Part shown: one piece after another, positions 14,908 to 23,595 of the stretch
Position numbering within the stretch: the first letter of the stretch is position 1
Layout: every line of letters starts with the position of its first letter
Assembly (NCBI RefSeq): GCF_003852495.1
Contig: NZ_QAJI01000004.1
Location: forward strand, 212,105 to 269,698
Direction: 5' to 3'
Length of the DNA stretch: 57,594 nucleotides
DNA from: Taibaiella sp. KBW10
Lineage (GTDB): Bacteria; Bacteroidota; Bacteroidia; Chitinophagales; Chitinophagaceae
Notes under the pieces: generated by a model
The model's input: the letters and a program-made list of their open reading frames with translations, nothing else
Databases searched by the model: none
What the model was told of the DNA's origin: nothing
Translations under genes and position numbers: made by a program

Positions 14908-17526
14908 TTAGTAATTATCCTGGTAAGCTCTTCGCCGCACCAGCTTCAAGTCTTGTAAAACCGAAGATTTTACATTGATGGTGAAGTTGTAGTTCTTGTA
15001 GATTCCGAACGGTGCGATATTCAACATCATCTGCCAGCAATGTAAGTCGCGGGTGATGTTGATCGAAGTATACCCAATCGATTTGCTCACAAAGTCGTAA
15101 CCCGAAGTTACATTCAACATCATTTTAGAGGTAAATCTTATGCCTCCGCTAAACGTCAGGTTGGGACTGAAGATATTCGTGTCTTTACTCGAAGCGAGGT
15201 TTCTTTTTGAATAACTTAAAGAAGAGGTTATATTAATATTCCATGGAATATTGAAATCATAATAATCATTGATGCCATTGTTGCGCAACAATAACTGTGC
15301 TTCCGCATTATTCTTTCTTTCTTTTTCTACATTTTCATCTTTATGTTTCTCTCCTCCCTGATAGTTAAAGCCCAAACCCACATTAAAGGTTCTTAATTGT
15401 AATAAAGGCCCTCCGTCATTGATCAGGTATGTTTTGGAACGATACCCGTTTTTGAAACGATAAGTGTCAAACTGGCCACTCATCGTAATATCCAGATGCT
15501 TGGCAATATTGGTGCGCGCATTCAGGTTAATAGGGGTAAGGTTATTCGAATCGGCAAAGAAATTATAGTTGGCACTCAATCCTAAACCATCAATGAGCGA
15601 TATCGTTTTAGTACCTACAGAATCCTTGGTTCTTACCTTCATTTGTAAGGTATTATTGATAGATATCCCTGCAGAACCCAGGGGCATTGCATTGTTGGGA
15701 TAACCGATATTACCCGGAGACAGCACATAGGGTGATTGCGGATTCGGAGGTCCGTATTCGCCCTGATAATAATATAGATAATTATAAGGGCTGTTGGCAA
15801 AACCGGGTGTATAGTTAAAGTTCAAGGCCGGGGTTAACACATGACGGATACCCATCACCTTTCCTTTTTTAAACATCTTCACCCCATAGATACGGGTATT
15901 CAGACTTGAAGTAACCCCAAAATCCCGTGTGGCAAAAAAGCCCATGTTCATAGTGGTGTCATCTCTCCTTGTTGTTGGATTATAGGTGCGGAACAATTGC
16001 TTCGTATTCCAATACTCATTATAAGGAATGTTCACACTGAAATTCACAAAGCGAAATATATTGTAAGCCGCTCCGATGCTAATGGCATGTTTGATCCCGC
16101 TACTGAAATCGGAAAATTTGATTTTATTCAGGTTAAAGGTAGAATCGTTGAAGTCGTATTTGTTCTGTGCGGCAACCATATAGGTCGCCGAGATTTTTTC
16201 ATACCATTTAGGATTCCCTATTTGGATCTTACGCTGAAAAGGTGTGATCTGTGCCACGTTAAAGGTAATGTCCGGTAAGGTTATCGATCCGGTTCCGGTA
16301 TTACTGCTTTGGTTATGCCTTAAGGCAACCGATAAAGCATAAGGTTTCCCCGTCCAGCTTTTGGTATAGGCTACAGAAGTCAGGTACTGGTTGTTTAAGA
16401 CCATTCCGGAATTCATACCATTTACCCTGTTGTAGCCGCCGGTACCAAACTCTACCTTGGCATTAAAGCTGGCACCCGGCATAGACTTGGGATCTACCTG
16501 ATGCGTCCAGTCTACCCTGAAATCTTTTTGGCTGGTCGGTCCCACATCATAGGACTCTCCGAATTTGCTCAGGCTATAATTAAGGTTAAGGCTACCATTA
16601 TATTTATACTTTTTAGCATAATTGGTTGAACCGTAAACACCAAAACTTCCTTTAGAGAAAATGTCGAACTGTACCGTGGCGCCTATATATTTATTAATGT
16701 CAAAATAATATCCGATGCGCTGCAAACCCAAACCCCTGTTTTCTTCCATTGTATACGTGGGTAATATAAAGCCCGATTTCTGCTGTGGATTGATCGGAAA
16801 GATGCCGAAGGGAAACATCAGAGGTGTTGGCAAATCGGCAATTTGTAGATTAGCCGGCCCGGTGGCAATCACTTTGTTGGGAATGGCCTTGATCTTTTTG
16901 GCATAGATGCCGTAATGCGGATGATCCAGGTTGCAGGTAGTATAAGTACTTTTATAGCCATAGATCGATTGATCCGGATTCCGCTTGATCTGTTGGCTGA
17001 TCATAAATGCATCGCCATATTGCGTACGGGCATTCCGTACGATCGCACGCCTGCTCTTAAAATTGTACTTTAAAGAATCATATTGAAATTTTTCGGAACC
17101 CTGCGTAAATTCCTGCTCCGATATTTTACGTCCGCTGGTATCAAAAGTAGGGTAGGCGCGCACCACATTGTTTTTTTGCTCCAATTCTACAACACCCGAT
17201 TTGAGCTCAATGTCCTTTTGGGTGATGACCGCATCCCCATACAGATAAAATATATTCTGCTCCATATCCATGATGGCGGAGTCTTTAGCGCTAGAAACGA
17301 TCTCATCCTCAGGAGCATCCTTGGAGATTTTAATGCCGAGTTGCAGCTCTTTGTCGGCATTGCTTAAACTATCCTTTTTTAAAGAGGCCTGCGTCACAAT
17401 AGTATCCGTTTCTGCTTCGTTTAATGTTTGGCTGAATGACGGAAAGGAACAACACAGGAATGCTATAAAAGCAACCAAGTGATAGCGATACCTTAGGGGT
17501 AATATGTTAACGAATTCTATATGCAT
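14908..17526 (-). CDS. lptD: LPS assembly outer-membrane protein LptD
   Basis: 872 aa from ATG 17526. The first ~33 residues contain a hydrophobic signal (YRYHLVAFIAFLCCSFPSFSQ). Next is the OstA/LptA-like beta-jellyroll (about 80-190: MEQNIFYLYGDAVITQKDIEL, KYNFKSRRAIVRNARTQYGD), then a long C-terminal beta-barrel, including LPTPLMFPFGIFPINPQQKSG and many alternating strands. LptD forms the channel that inserts LPS in the outer leaflet with LptE. The Bacteroidota proteins lack the E. coli disulfide pattern. A TAnnTTTG box at 17539-17546 covers the other ATG (17541), which favours 17526. It is divergent from the amidase gene, an order common in this phylum. Confidence 0.9.
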   Translation of the reverse strand: MHIEFVNILPLRYRYHLVAFIAFLCCSFPSFSQTLNEAETDTIVTQASLKKDSLSNADKELQLGIKISKDAPEDEIVSSAKDSAIMDMEQNIFYLYGDAVITQKDIELKSGVVELEQKNNVVRAYPTFDTSGRKISEQEFTQGSEKFQYDSLKYNFKSRRAIVRNARTQYGDAFMISQQIKRNPDQSIYGYKSTYTTCNLDHPHYGIYAKKIKAIPNKVIATGPANLQIADLPTPLMFPFGIFPINPQQKSGFILPTYTMEENRGLGLQRIGYYFDINKYIGATVQFDIFSKGSFGVYGSTNYAKKYKYNGSLNLNYSLSKFGESYDVGPTSQKDFRVDWTHQVDPKSMPGASFNAKVEFGTGGYNRVNGMNSGMVLNNQYLTSVAYTKSWTGKPYALSVALRHNQSSNTGTGSITLPDITFNVAQITPFQRKIQIGNPKWYEKISATYMVAAQNKYDFNDSTFNLNKIKFSDFSSGIKHAISIGAAYNIFRFVNFSVNIPYNEYWNTKQLFRTYNPTTRRDDTTMNMGFFATRDFGVTSSLNTRIYGVKMFKKGKVMGIRHVLTPALNFNYTPGFANSPYNYLYYYQGEYGPPNPQSPYVLSPGNIGYPNNAMPLGSAGISINNTLQMKVRTKDSVGTKTISLIDGLGLSANYNFFADSNNLTPINLNARTNIAKHLDITMSGQFDTYRFKNGYRSKTYLINDGGPLLQLRTFNVGLGFNYQGGEKHKDENVEKERKNNAEAQLLLRNNGINDYYDFNIPWNINITSSLSYSKRNLASSKDTNIFSPNLTFSGGIRFTSKMMLNVTSGYDFVSKSIGYTSINITRDLHCWQMMLNIAPFGIYKNYNFTINVKSSVLQDLKLVRRRAYQDNY

Positions 17527-17538
17527 GTAAAAGCCTCG

Positions 17539-17546
17539 CAAAAATA
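17539..17546 (-). promoter_or_regulatory. -7 box of lptD
   Basis: On the minus strand this reads TATTTTTG (TAnnTTTG). It ends 13 nt before the ATG at 17526 and includes the alternative ATG at 17541, which decides the start. A TTG at 20 nt is not present; the nearest is at 15 nt. Confidence 0.5.
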
Positions 17547-17602
17547 CTATTTCTTTTACTCCAAAAATGTTTTAAATATTTTTAATTACCTTAACCTTCT
17601 AT

Positions 17603-17610
17603 TATATTTG
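17603..17610 (+). promoter_or_regulatory. -7 box of the amidase gene
   Basis: TATATTTG matches TAnnTTTG. It would give a leader of about 65 nt before the ATG at 17684. It is divergent from the lptD box, 57 nt away. Confidence 0.5.
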
Positions 17611-17683
17611 CAGTCTTATAAGAAGTGTATGGAATATAGGGCTTAAAACAATAAGGAGTATCAGTATTTCGTTAGATAACGTT

Positions 17684-18535
17684 ATGGACAAAATGAAAAG
17701 TATAGCCGCGCTATTTTTAATATTTACCTTAGGGATCAGTAATTTTTTATTTGCACAAAAGATCGTTGCGAAGGTCGTGCTTGATGCCGGCCATGGTGGA
17801 AAAGATCCGGGAGCCATTGGTACTTTTTCAAAAGAAAAAGATATTGCCCTGGCCATTACTTTAAAAGTCAGGGATATCCTGAATCGTGAAGTGCCGCAAT
17901 TGAAAACCATACTGACCCGGGACAACGATTTTTTTGTTGAATTAAAACAACGTCATGAAATTGCCAATAAGGCAAATGCTGATTTGTTTGTATCAATTCA
18001 CGTCAATGCTACAGCGGGTACACGTACGCGGGTATCGGCGGGGACTAAAAAAGTAAAAAAAGGTAGGAAATATGTTCAGGTACCAGTATATAAAACAATC
18101 GTAAACAGGGCAACAAGTGTTGCAGGAACAGAAACGTATGTGCTGGGTTTGACCAGAAACTCTCAAAAAGAAAAAGCGATAGGAGAATATAGTGAAACCG
18201 TAGCTGATGAACCGGGCTTACTCGATGAAAGCGATCCTACAACCGCCATTATTATTGCACAGTACTCTCAGGCCTTTTTGGGTAGAAGTGTAACCCTGGG
18301 CAGTAAGGTACAGCAAAACTTTGCAAAGGCCGGCCGGGGCAACTTTGGCGTAAAGCAAAAATCACTGGAAGTTCTGGCGGGAAGCGTAATGCCGGGTGTG
18401 CTGATTGAAGTAGGTTTTATCAACAATACAGATGAAGAAGCCTACCTGAATTCTGCCGCAGGACAAATGGCTTTGGCACAATCAATTGCCGACGCGATTA
18501 AGGATTATAAACTGGAAGTAGAAAAAAAGAAATAA
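17684..18535 (+). CDS. N-acetylmuramoyl-L-alanine amidase (Amidase_3)
   Basis: 283 aa. Signal peptide about 1-24 (ending FLFAQ), so periplasmic. The Amidase_3 zinc site is complete: His37 in VVLDAGHGGKDPG, Glu51 in FSKEKDIAL, His106 in LFVSIHVNA, and the catalytic Glu242 in GVLIEVGFINN. It should cut the bond between MurNAc and L-Ala in peptidoglycan, as in cell separation. An insertion rich in Lys/Arg/Thr follows the second His (about 110-145), often seen in Bacteroidota homologues. No SPOR or AMIN domain is present. Confidence 0.93.
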   Translation: MDKMKSIAALFLIFTLGISNFLFAQKIVAKVVLDAGHGGKDPGAIGTFSKEKDIALAITLKVRDILNREVPQLKTILTRDNDFFVELKQRHEIANKANADLFVSIHVNATAGTRTRVSAGTKKVKKGRKYVQVPVYKTIVNRATSVAGTETYVLGLTRNSQKEKAIGEYSETVADEPGLLDESDPTTAIIIAQYSQAFLGRSVTLGSKVQQNFAKAGRGNFGVKQKSLEVLAGSVMPGVLIEVGFINNTDEEAYLNSAAGQMALAQSIADAIKDYKLEVEKKK

Positions 18536-18590
18536 TTTTTTTTATTAACAAAAATGCGCCTACTTTAGTGTCATAAATTAGTAAAAAAAC

Positions 18591-18914
18591 ATGAAGAAAC
18601 TAGCTATTATTTTAGGAATGGGTATTGTGGTAACCATGATCAACTGTTCTCCGAAAAAAGCAAGCCAACCGAGTGCCGCGCCGCAAATGACTAAGGCAAT
18701 AGCACAAGAACAATATACCATAGCGCAATTAGCTTCAGGACAAGCTCTATATGCTGCACATTGTGGCACCTGCCATAAATTATATAAGGTAGAAACATTT
18801 AATGATGCAAAATGGAACCAGATACTCAATAGAATGATTCCTAAAACTGATGTTTCTACAACAGACGGAACATTGATCCGCGCTTATGTGCTGGCCAATG
18901 CCGCGCAAAACTAA
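18591..18914 (+). CDS. Small c-type cytochrome lipoprotein
   Basis: 107 aa. A signal with Cys19 (MINC) suggests a lipoprotein. The single heme motif C58-G-T-C61-H62 follows a short helix (IAQLASGQALYAAH), and Met82 in ILNRMIPK is the likely sixth ligand. This is the compact class I cytochrome c plan of about 75 residues, probably an electron carrier in the periplasm; no oxidase or dehydrogenase gene is adjacent, so its partner is unknown. The strong hairpin after it is its terminator. Confidence 0.85.
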   Translation: MKKLAIILGMGIVVTMINCSPKKASQPSAAPQMTKAIAQEQYTIAQLASGQALYAAHCGTCHKLYKVETFNDAKWNQILNRMIPKTDVSTTDGTLIRAYVLANAAQN

Positions 18915-18936
18915 ATATCAGATAATTCATTATCGT

Positions 18937-18973
18937 AAAAAAACCGGGGTAAATTGCTTACCCCGGTTTTTTT
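18937..18973. terminator. Terminator after the cytochrome gene (bidirectional)
   Basis: 16-bp perfect inverted repeat (18937-18952 with 18958-18973), 5-nt loop, with a run of seven A on the left and seven T on the right. It lies between the cytochrome gene and the convergent DsbA-like gene. Confidence 0.9.
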
Positions 18974-18995
18974 ATGTTTATTTTTTATTTAGGTC

Positions 18996-19733
18996 TTAAT
19001 CACAAGTTCCCTCAGGTGTGCAAGAAGGACCTTCAGTTACCTCAATTGAAAGTACCGGATGATTACTCCGCCATTCCGTAAATGATTTTTCCAGTGTTTG
19101 TAGAAAAGCTTCAGGAGCCTGTGCGCCCGAAACCGCGTATTTACGATCAAACACAAAGAAAGGAACACCATTCACCCCAATTTGTTGTGCCTGCTCGATA
19201 TCTTCCGATACTTTACGTGCATAGTCCTCATTTGTAAGGGCTTCCGTAACGGCTTCTTCAGGCAAACCTATAGCTTGCGCTATGCCCTCCAGCGTCGGTA
19301 CATCAGATACATTCTTACCTTCAGTAAAATAAGCACGGAAGATTTGTTCCTCTGCCGCGTCGCCGAGCCCTTTGGTCTTGGCCAGCTGAATCAAGCGATG
19401 GGCTTTAAATGAATTCGTCATCACTGCCTTTTCAAAATCGTATGTCAAGCCTGCTTGTTGTGCCAGCTGAATCACATGCTGATGCATTTCTGCTGATTGT
19501 TCATAGCTGATTCCCTTACGCGTGGCCAAGTATTGGTATATGTTTTCGTGTGCGCCGGCATCCTCCTCAATGGTAGGATCTAACTGAAAACTTTTCCAAA
19601 CGATTTCTATATTGTCCTTACCTTCAAATTGCGTCAGGGCTTGTTCATAATTCCGTTTGCCGATATAGCAGAAGGGGCACATCACATCGCTCCATACCTC
19701 TACCACCATTTTCTTTTCATTATTAAGTTCCAT
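18996..19733 (-). CDS. DsbA family oxidoreductase (FrnE-like)
   Basis: 245 aa, no signal peptide, hence cytoplasmic. Thioredoxin fold with helical insertion; active site C19-P-F-C22 in VWSDVMCPFCYIGKRNYEQA. The cis-Pro loop is GVNGVPFFVFDRKYAVSGAQ and the end is Cys-rich (PSCTPEGTCD), with two further Cys close to the C-terminus. This matches the FrnE/2-hydroxychromene-2-carboxylate isomerase-like group, disulfide oxidoreductases linked to oxidative stress. It lies 136 nt downstream of the nitroreductase operon; a weak hairpin is between. Confidence 0.9.
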   Translation of the reverse strand: MELNNEKKMVVEVWSDVMCPFCYIGKRNYEQALTQFEGKDNIEIVWKSFQLDPTIEEDAGAHENIYQYLATRKGISYEQSAEMHQHVIQLAQQAGLTYDFEKAVMTNSFKAHRLIQLAKTKGLGDAAEEQIFRAYFTEGKNVSDVPTLEGIAQAIGLPEEAVTEALTNEDYARKVSEDIEQAQQIGVNGVPFFVFDRKYAVSGAQAPEAFLQTLEKSFTEWRSNHPVLSIEVTEGPSCTPEGTCD

Positions 19734-19803
19734 TGTTTCTATTTTTTGCTCCCTTAATCATATTGTTTATATATCCAATATCCGGAAGCATATACAATAT
19801 ACA

Positions 19804-19850
19804 CTAAAGGATTCCCGGCCCATTATTTATTATGGCGAAGAATCCTTTAG
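19804..19850 (-). terminator. Hairpin after the nitroreductase gene
   Basis: 11-bp perfect inverted repeat (CTAAAGGATTC at 19804-19814, GAATCCTTTAG at 19840-19850) with a 25-nt loop, just downstream of the nitroreductase stop on the minus strand. The long loop and missing T-run make it a weak terminator. Confidence 0.4.
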
Positions 19851-19869
19851 CATTTTTGATCTTTGAAGA

Positions 19870-20502
19870 TTAATCAATGATTGTTACAAATTCTTCTTTC
19901 GGCGTACGTACTTTTTTAAGATTTACCAACCAGTCGTTAGGGGTATCTCTGTAGCCCAAAGTAAGGATCGTTGTGCTTTTTAAGCCTTTCTCCGTTAAGC
20001 CCAATAAAGCATCCAATTCAGGTCCGTTAAAACCTTCCATAGGCGTAGCATCAACTTTCAACTCGGCGGCAGCGGCAATGGCCATACCAAATCCGATATA
20101 GGATTGACGGGCCGCATGTTCAAAATTCTGGTTTTCCGGGCGAGGTATGTACGTCGCGATCAACATATTTTTATAATCATTCATCGCCTCAGCAGGTAAG
20201 CCCCTTTGCGTAGTGGTATGATTGAAGATCGTATTAATCCTGTCCTCTGTATAATTATCCCAGGCAGCAAATACCAGGATATGAGAAGCATCGGTAATCT
20301 GTCCTTGGTTAAAGGCGATTGGTTTGATTTGCTCTTTTAAGGCCGCATTAGAAATGGCAAAAACGCGAAAAGGTTGTAAGCCCGAAGAAGTAGGCGCGAG
20401 GTAAGCCGCTTCGATAATTTGGTCTACTAATTCTTGTGGCACTGTTTCGCCATTCATTTTTTTAGTGGCATAGCGCCAGTTTAAAGCATCTAATAATTGC
20501 AT
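19870..20502 (-). CDS. NAD(P)H-dependent nitroreductase family oxidoreductase (NfsB-like)
   Basis: 210 aa, FMN-dependent nitroreductase fold. The N-terminal LNWRYATKKMNGE holds the Arg/Lys phosphate contacts, followed by AAYLAPTSSGLQPFRVFAI, the typical FMN loop. The central AARQSYIGFGMAIAAAAEL and the C-terminal LTLGYRDTPNDWLVNLKKVR complete the NfsB/DrgA type. It reduces nitroaromatics or quinones in the family. It follows the SDR gene with a 14-nt gap, so the two form an operon driven by the HxlR-controlled promoter. Confidence 0.92.
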   Translation of the reverse strand: MQLLDALNWRYATKKMNGETVPQELVDQIIEAAYLAPTSSGLQPFRVFAISNAALKEQIKPIAFNQGQITDASHILVFAAWDNYTEDRINTIFNHTTTQRGLPAEAMNDYKNMLIATYIPRPENQNFEHAARQSYIGFGMAIAAAAELKVDATPMEGFNGPELDALLGLTEKGLKSTTILTLGYRDTPNDWLVNLKKVRTPKEEFVTIID

Positions 20503-20516
20503 TGTGTTTTTATTTT

Positions 20517-21401
20517 TTATTTTGAGTATACATTTTTTAAAAATTCGCTGACAGATTGTGGCGCTTTGCCCAAAAGCCGCGCTAAATCGTCAGTAACCGT
20601 GTCAAACTCCCCCGCAGCAATCGCCTGGCTAAACTGCGATAAAGTATCGATGACCACACTTGGTAAACCGGCAGCAGATAAAGCGTCGGTAAACGTTGTA
20701 ACATCCGGGGAGGTATATTGAAGCTCCGTTCCGCTAGCTCCTGCAATTATCGTTCCAATTTCTGCAAAGCTTAATTGTTCCGTTCCATTCAACTCGTAAA
20801 TTTTATTTTCGTGCTGAGCAGCCTGCGCAATTATATTTGCTTCAGCTTGTGCAAAATCTTCCCGTACCACAAAAGATGTTTTCCCATCTCCTGTAGGAAG
20901 GAATATTGATTTTGTTTGCAGCAATTGATCCCCTAAAAACATTAAGATAACCTCTGCATACAAATTATGCCTTAATATAGTATAGGTCATTCCCGAAGCT
21001 TTGATCCATTCTTCTGTTTGGACGTGCGTCGATACAACCGGGTATAAGGGCGCCGCTGCAGATTCATTTTTACGGACAGTACTGGTGTATAATATATGTT
21101 TTACACCGGCTTCTTTGGCTGCCGACACCACCTGCTCATGTTGCGCCATACGGGCATCGATATCGTTTCCCGATACGAAATACAGGATGTCTATGCCTGT
21201 GAATGCTTTAATCAGGCTATTCTTATCATCATAAGTTCCTATTTTTACGCCTATACCTTCGTTTTGATAGGCTTTTACTTGTTCACTTTCGGCATTTCTT
21301 GCCAGAATGGCAATGTCCGAAACCGGCACCTGTGATTTTAGAAAGTTTACTACGGCACCACCCAGTCCACCTGTTGCACCTGTTATCAGTATTTTACGCA
21401 T
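20517..21401 (-). CDS. NmrA-like SDR, quinone oxidoreductase QOR2-type
   Basis: 294 aa, Rossmann fold of atypical SDR type: ILITGATGGLGGAVVNFLK (TGxxGxxG) binds NAD(P)H; ILYTSTVRKNE and MTYTILRHNLYAEVI follow the NmrA/QOR2 pattern. It lacks the YxxxK catalytic pair of classical SDRs. QOR2 relatives reduce quinones with NADPH. Together with the nitroreductase it is a two-gene redox operon regulated by the divergent HxlR protein, which suggests a role in quinone or electrophile stress. Confidence 0.88.
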   Translation of the reverse strand: MRKILITGATGGLGGAVVNFLKSQVPVSDIAILARNAESEQVKAYQNEGIGVKIGTYDDKNSLIKAFTGIDILYFVSGNDIDARMAQHEQVVSAAKEAGVKHILYTSTVRKNESAAAPLYPVVSTHVQTEEWIKASGMTYTILRHNLYAEVILMFLGDQLLQTKSIFLPTGDGKTSFVVREDFAQAEANIIAQAAQHENKIYELNGTEQLSFAEIGTIIAGASGTELQYTSPDVTTFTDALSAAGLPSVVIDTLSQFSQAIAAGEFDTVTDDLARLLGKAPQSVSEFLKNVYSK

Positions 21402-21429
21402 CTTATTCTCTGTGTTTTTTAAATTTTTA

Positions 21430-21460
21430 TTGATTAAAAAGATATATTTACTTACTTTTG
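21430..21460 (+). promoter_or_regulatory. Promoter of the HxlR regulator gene
   Basis: TTG at 21430-21432, 20-nt spacer, TACTTTTG at 21453-21460, a full Bacteroidota promoter. The -7 box lies within the palindrome at 21450-21466, so an HxlR dimer bound there would block it (autorepression). Confidence 0.78.
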
Positions 21461-21466
21461 GTAAGT
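21450..21466. promoter_or_regulatory. Probable HxlR operator
   Basis: Perfect inverted repeat ACTTAC-N5-GTAAGT. It overlaps the -7 box of the regulator gene and abuts that of the divergent SDR operon. Extra half-sites GTAAGT (21479-21484) and ACTTAC (21519-21524) lie nearby. Confidence 0.65.
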
Positions 21467-21497
21467 CAAAGGTATAAAGTAAGTTATATTAAAACAA
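21467..21497 (-). promoter_or_regulatory. Promoter of the SDR-nitroreductase operon
   Basis: On the minus strand: TTG at 21497-21495, 20-nt spacer, TACCTTTG at 21474-21467. The transcript would start near 21460, 59 nt before the SDR start codon. A GTAAGT half-site falls in the spacer. Confidence 0.78.
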
Positions 21498-21557
21498 GAA
21501 GGTACCTGAATGTTTTATACTTACCTAAAGGAAACTAACATTGAAAATCAATTAGTT

Positions 21558-21935
21558 ATGATTAAAAATAAAGTAGAGAAATTTCCAATTCATGAAGATT
21601 GTCCGGTTCGGAATGTGTTTGATCGCTTTGGAGATAAGTGGTCGGTGTTGATTTTAATTGCTTTGGATACCGTGCCGCAGATGCGTTTTAATGAATTACA
21701 TAAAGGTATAGACATTATTTCCCAAAAAATGCTGACCGTGACGCTGAAGACACTGGAAGCTGATGGCTTGGTTAAACGAACAATGTTTCCGCAGATTCCA
21801 CCCAGAGTCGAGTATGCGCTTACAGAACGGGGTAAGAGCCTGATTCCCCATATTCATAACTTAGTGGCTTGGTCTAAGGAGCATATGTCTGATATACAGG
21901 CTTCGAGAGCAGCCTATAATAAACAATTGGTATAG
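21558..21935 (+). CDS. HxlR family winged-helix regulator
   Basis: 125 aa from ATG 21558; a longer reading from 21510 would add an N-terminus not usual in the family. Features: EDCPVRNVFDRFGDKWSVLI with Cys15, the redox-sensing position in YodB/HypR-type members, then the wing helices LHKGIDIISQKMLTVTLKTL and the wing TMFPQIPPRVEYALTERGKS. It binds DNA as a dimer and commonly represses a neighbouring quinone or aldehyde detoxification gene in answer to electrophiles. Here it is divergent from such an operon and shares a palindrome with it. Confidence 0.9.
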   Translation: MIKNKVEKFPIHEDCPVRNVFDRFGDKWSVLILIALDTVPQMRFNELHKGIDIISQKMLTVTLKTLEADGLVKRTMFPQIPPRVEYALTERGKSLIPHIHNLVAWSKEHMSDIQASRAAYNKQLV

Positions 21936-22024
21936 CAAATGCTTCTGCTTTCCAATGCAGGCGAGCAGCGTGGAAAATCTAAAAGTAGTATTAAAAGAGA
22001 TAATTGCTTTCTAATTAGAGGGCT

Positions 22025-23521
22025 TTACAAGGTGAACTTGTGCAGCTCACCGGCAAGGGCATAGTCATTATTCAGCCTGGGTATTTTGTGTTGCCCGCCC
22101 AGTTTTCCGACCGACTTCATATATTGTTTAAAACTGTTTTGTTGCAGGCATTTAACTTTAGAAGGCTGTATTTTATTGCTTAAAATCAGATTGTTATAAT
22201 CTTTATTCTGTGTTCTTAATGCATGGTCCAAGGTGGAAGCAAAAGCCGGCAAATTATCCGGAATGGCATCAAATGCAATCAGCCACTCATAATAAGGGCT
22301 GCCTTCATTAATTTCTAATTGCGGAGCCACAACAAAATCAATTACATGCACCTGATGGTGGCTTGCGGCATGTACCATTGCATATTCTACATCGGTTCCA
22401 ATAACCTGTTCGCCAAAAATGGAAATATGATTTTTACTACGGCCTTTTACCACAATGCGATAGGGATCGATACTGACAAATTGTACAATATCGCCCATAT
22501 TATAAGCCCAAAGCCCGGCATTGCTGCTGATCAGAAGGACGTAATTTTTACCTAAAGAGACATCCTGTAAGGCCAGGCGTTGAGGGTTTTCTTTATGGAT
22601 TTCTTCCAGGGGCACAAACTCATAAAAAATACCGGAATTGGTATTGAGCAACATACCTTCTGCGTCCACATTATCCTGAAAGGCAAAAAAGCCTTCAGAG
22701 GTAGGGTAGGTCTCTAAGGTATCGATATCAAAACCAATACTGTTTTTTAGCTTATTCTTGTAAATATTGAAATTAGCGCCACTGTGTATCAGCACCTGCA
22801 GGCTAGGGAAGAGTTCTTTAATATTTCTTTTATCAGTATGCTCCAGCAGCCAGTCTAGATACATTTGCATCCAGGTAGGGATACCGCTGATCAGGGCAAG
22901 ATCCTTTGAAGCGGTTTCGGTTACAATGCGTTTTAGCTTTTCTTCCCAGTCTTCAATGCAATTGGTTTCATAACTCGGAAATTGATTATTACGCATGTAA
23001 GCCGGCACGTGATGATTGATAATGCCACTCAGTCTGCCCGTGGGAATGCCTGCAATGCGCTCTAAAGTCGGAGCATCGGACAGAAAAATCATATTTCCGT
23101 TGGCAAAATCTGCATTTTTGGAAGTGGCCATATAGCAGAGCAATACATTCCTTGCCGTATTGACCTGGTTGTGTATCGATTCTTTACTGATCGGGATATA
23201 CTTAATTGGATTAGTGGTGCCGGACGTTTTGGCAAAATAGAGCGGTTTTCCTTTCCATAAAACATTGACCTTGCCTTCCTTGATTTGTTCCAGATAGCCT
23301 TTTATGCTGTCATAATCTTTTATACCCAGCGCCTGTGTGTATTCTTCGTATTGGTGTATGTCTTTAAACCGGTGATCTGTACCAAACTGCGTTTTGGTTC
23401 CGGTTTTGAGGAGTTCAGAAAAAATTCTTTGCTGATCGGACACGGCAGTGCGCATCTCTTTTTGGACCTTCTTATGTATAATAGCAGCGTATGGCTTCGC
23501 GAAAAATGATTTTATTTTCAT
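22025..23521 (-). CDS. GH3 family acyl-adenylate-forming enzyme
   Basis: 498 aa, of the GH3 auxin-responsive family, whose plant members link amino acids to carboxylic acids by way of an adenylate. ATP motifs are in place: LYFAKTSGTTNPIKYIPISK (P-loop-like motif I), TYPTSEGFFAFQD (motif II) and YNMGDIVQFVSIDPYRIVVKGR (motif III). The bacterial substrate is unknown. It is at the end of a minus-strand run with a thioesterase and yebC; the thioesterase stop is 74 nt upstream, so co-transcription is possible, and an acid/acyl chemistry link with the thioesterase is plausible. Confidence 0.88.
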   Translation of the reverse strand: MKIKSFFAKPYAAIIHKKVQKEMRTAVSDQQRIFSELLKTGTKTQFGTDHRFKDIHQYEEYTQALGIKDYDSIKGYLEQIKEGKVNVLWKGKPLYFAKTSGTTNPIKYIPISKESIHNQVNTARNVLLCYMATSKNADFANGNMIFLSDAPTLERIAGIPTGRLSGIINHHVPAYMRNNQFPSYETNCIEDWEEKLKRIVTETASKDLALISGIPTWMQMYLDWLLEHTDKRNIKELFPSLQVLIHSGANFNIYKNKLKNSIGFDIDTLETYPTSEGFFAFQDNVDAEGMLLNTNSGIFYEFVPLEEIHKENPQRLALQDVSLGKNYVLLISSNAGLWAYNMGDIVQFVSIDPYRIVVKGRSKNHISIFGEQVIGTDVEYAMVHAASHHQVHVIDFVVAPQLEINEGSPYYEWLIAFDAIPDNLPAFASTLDHALRTQNKDYNNLILSNKIQPSKVKCLQQNSFKQYMKSVGKLGGQHKIPRLNNDYALAGELHKFTL

Positions 23522-23595
23522 AACAGAATAATCTTAGTGAAGTTACTGAAATCAAGATATAAGAAAAAGCCAATTTATTATTGATTATTAGCTAG

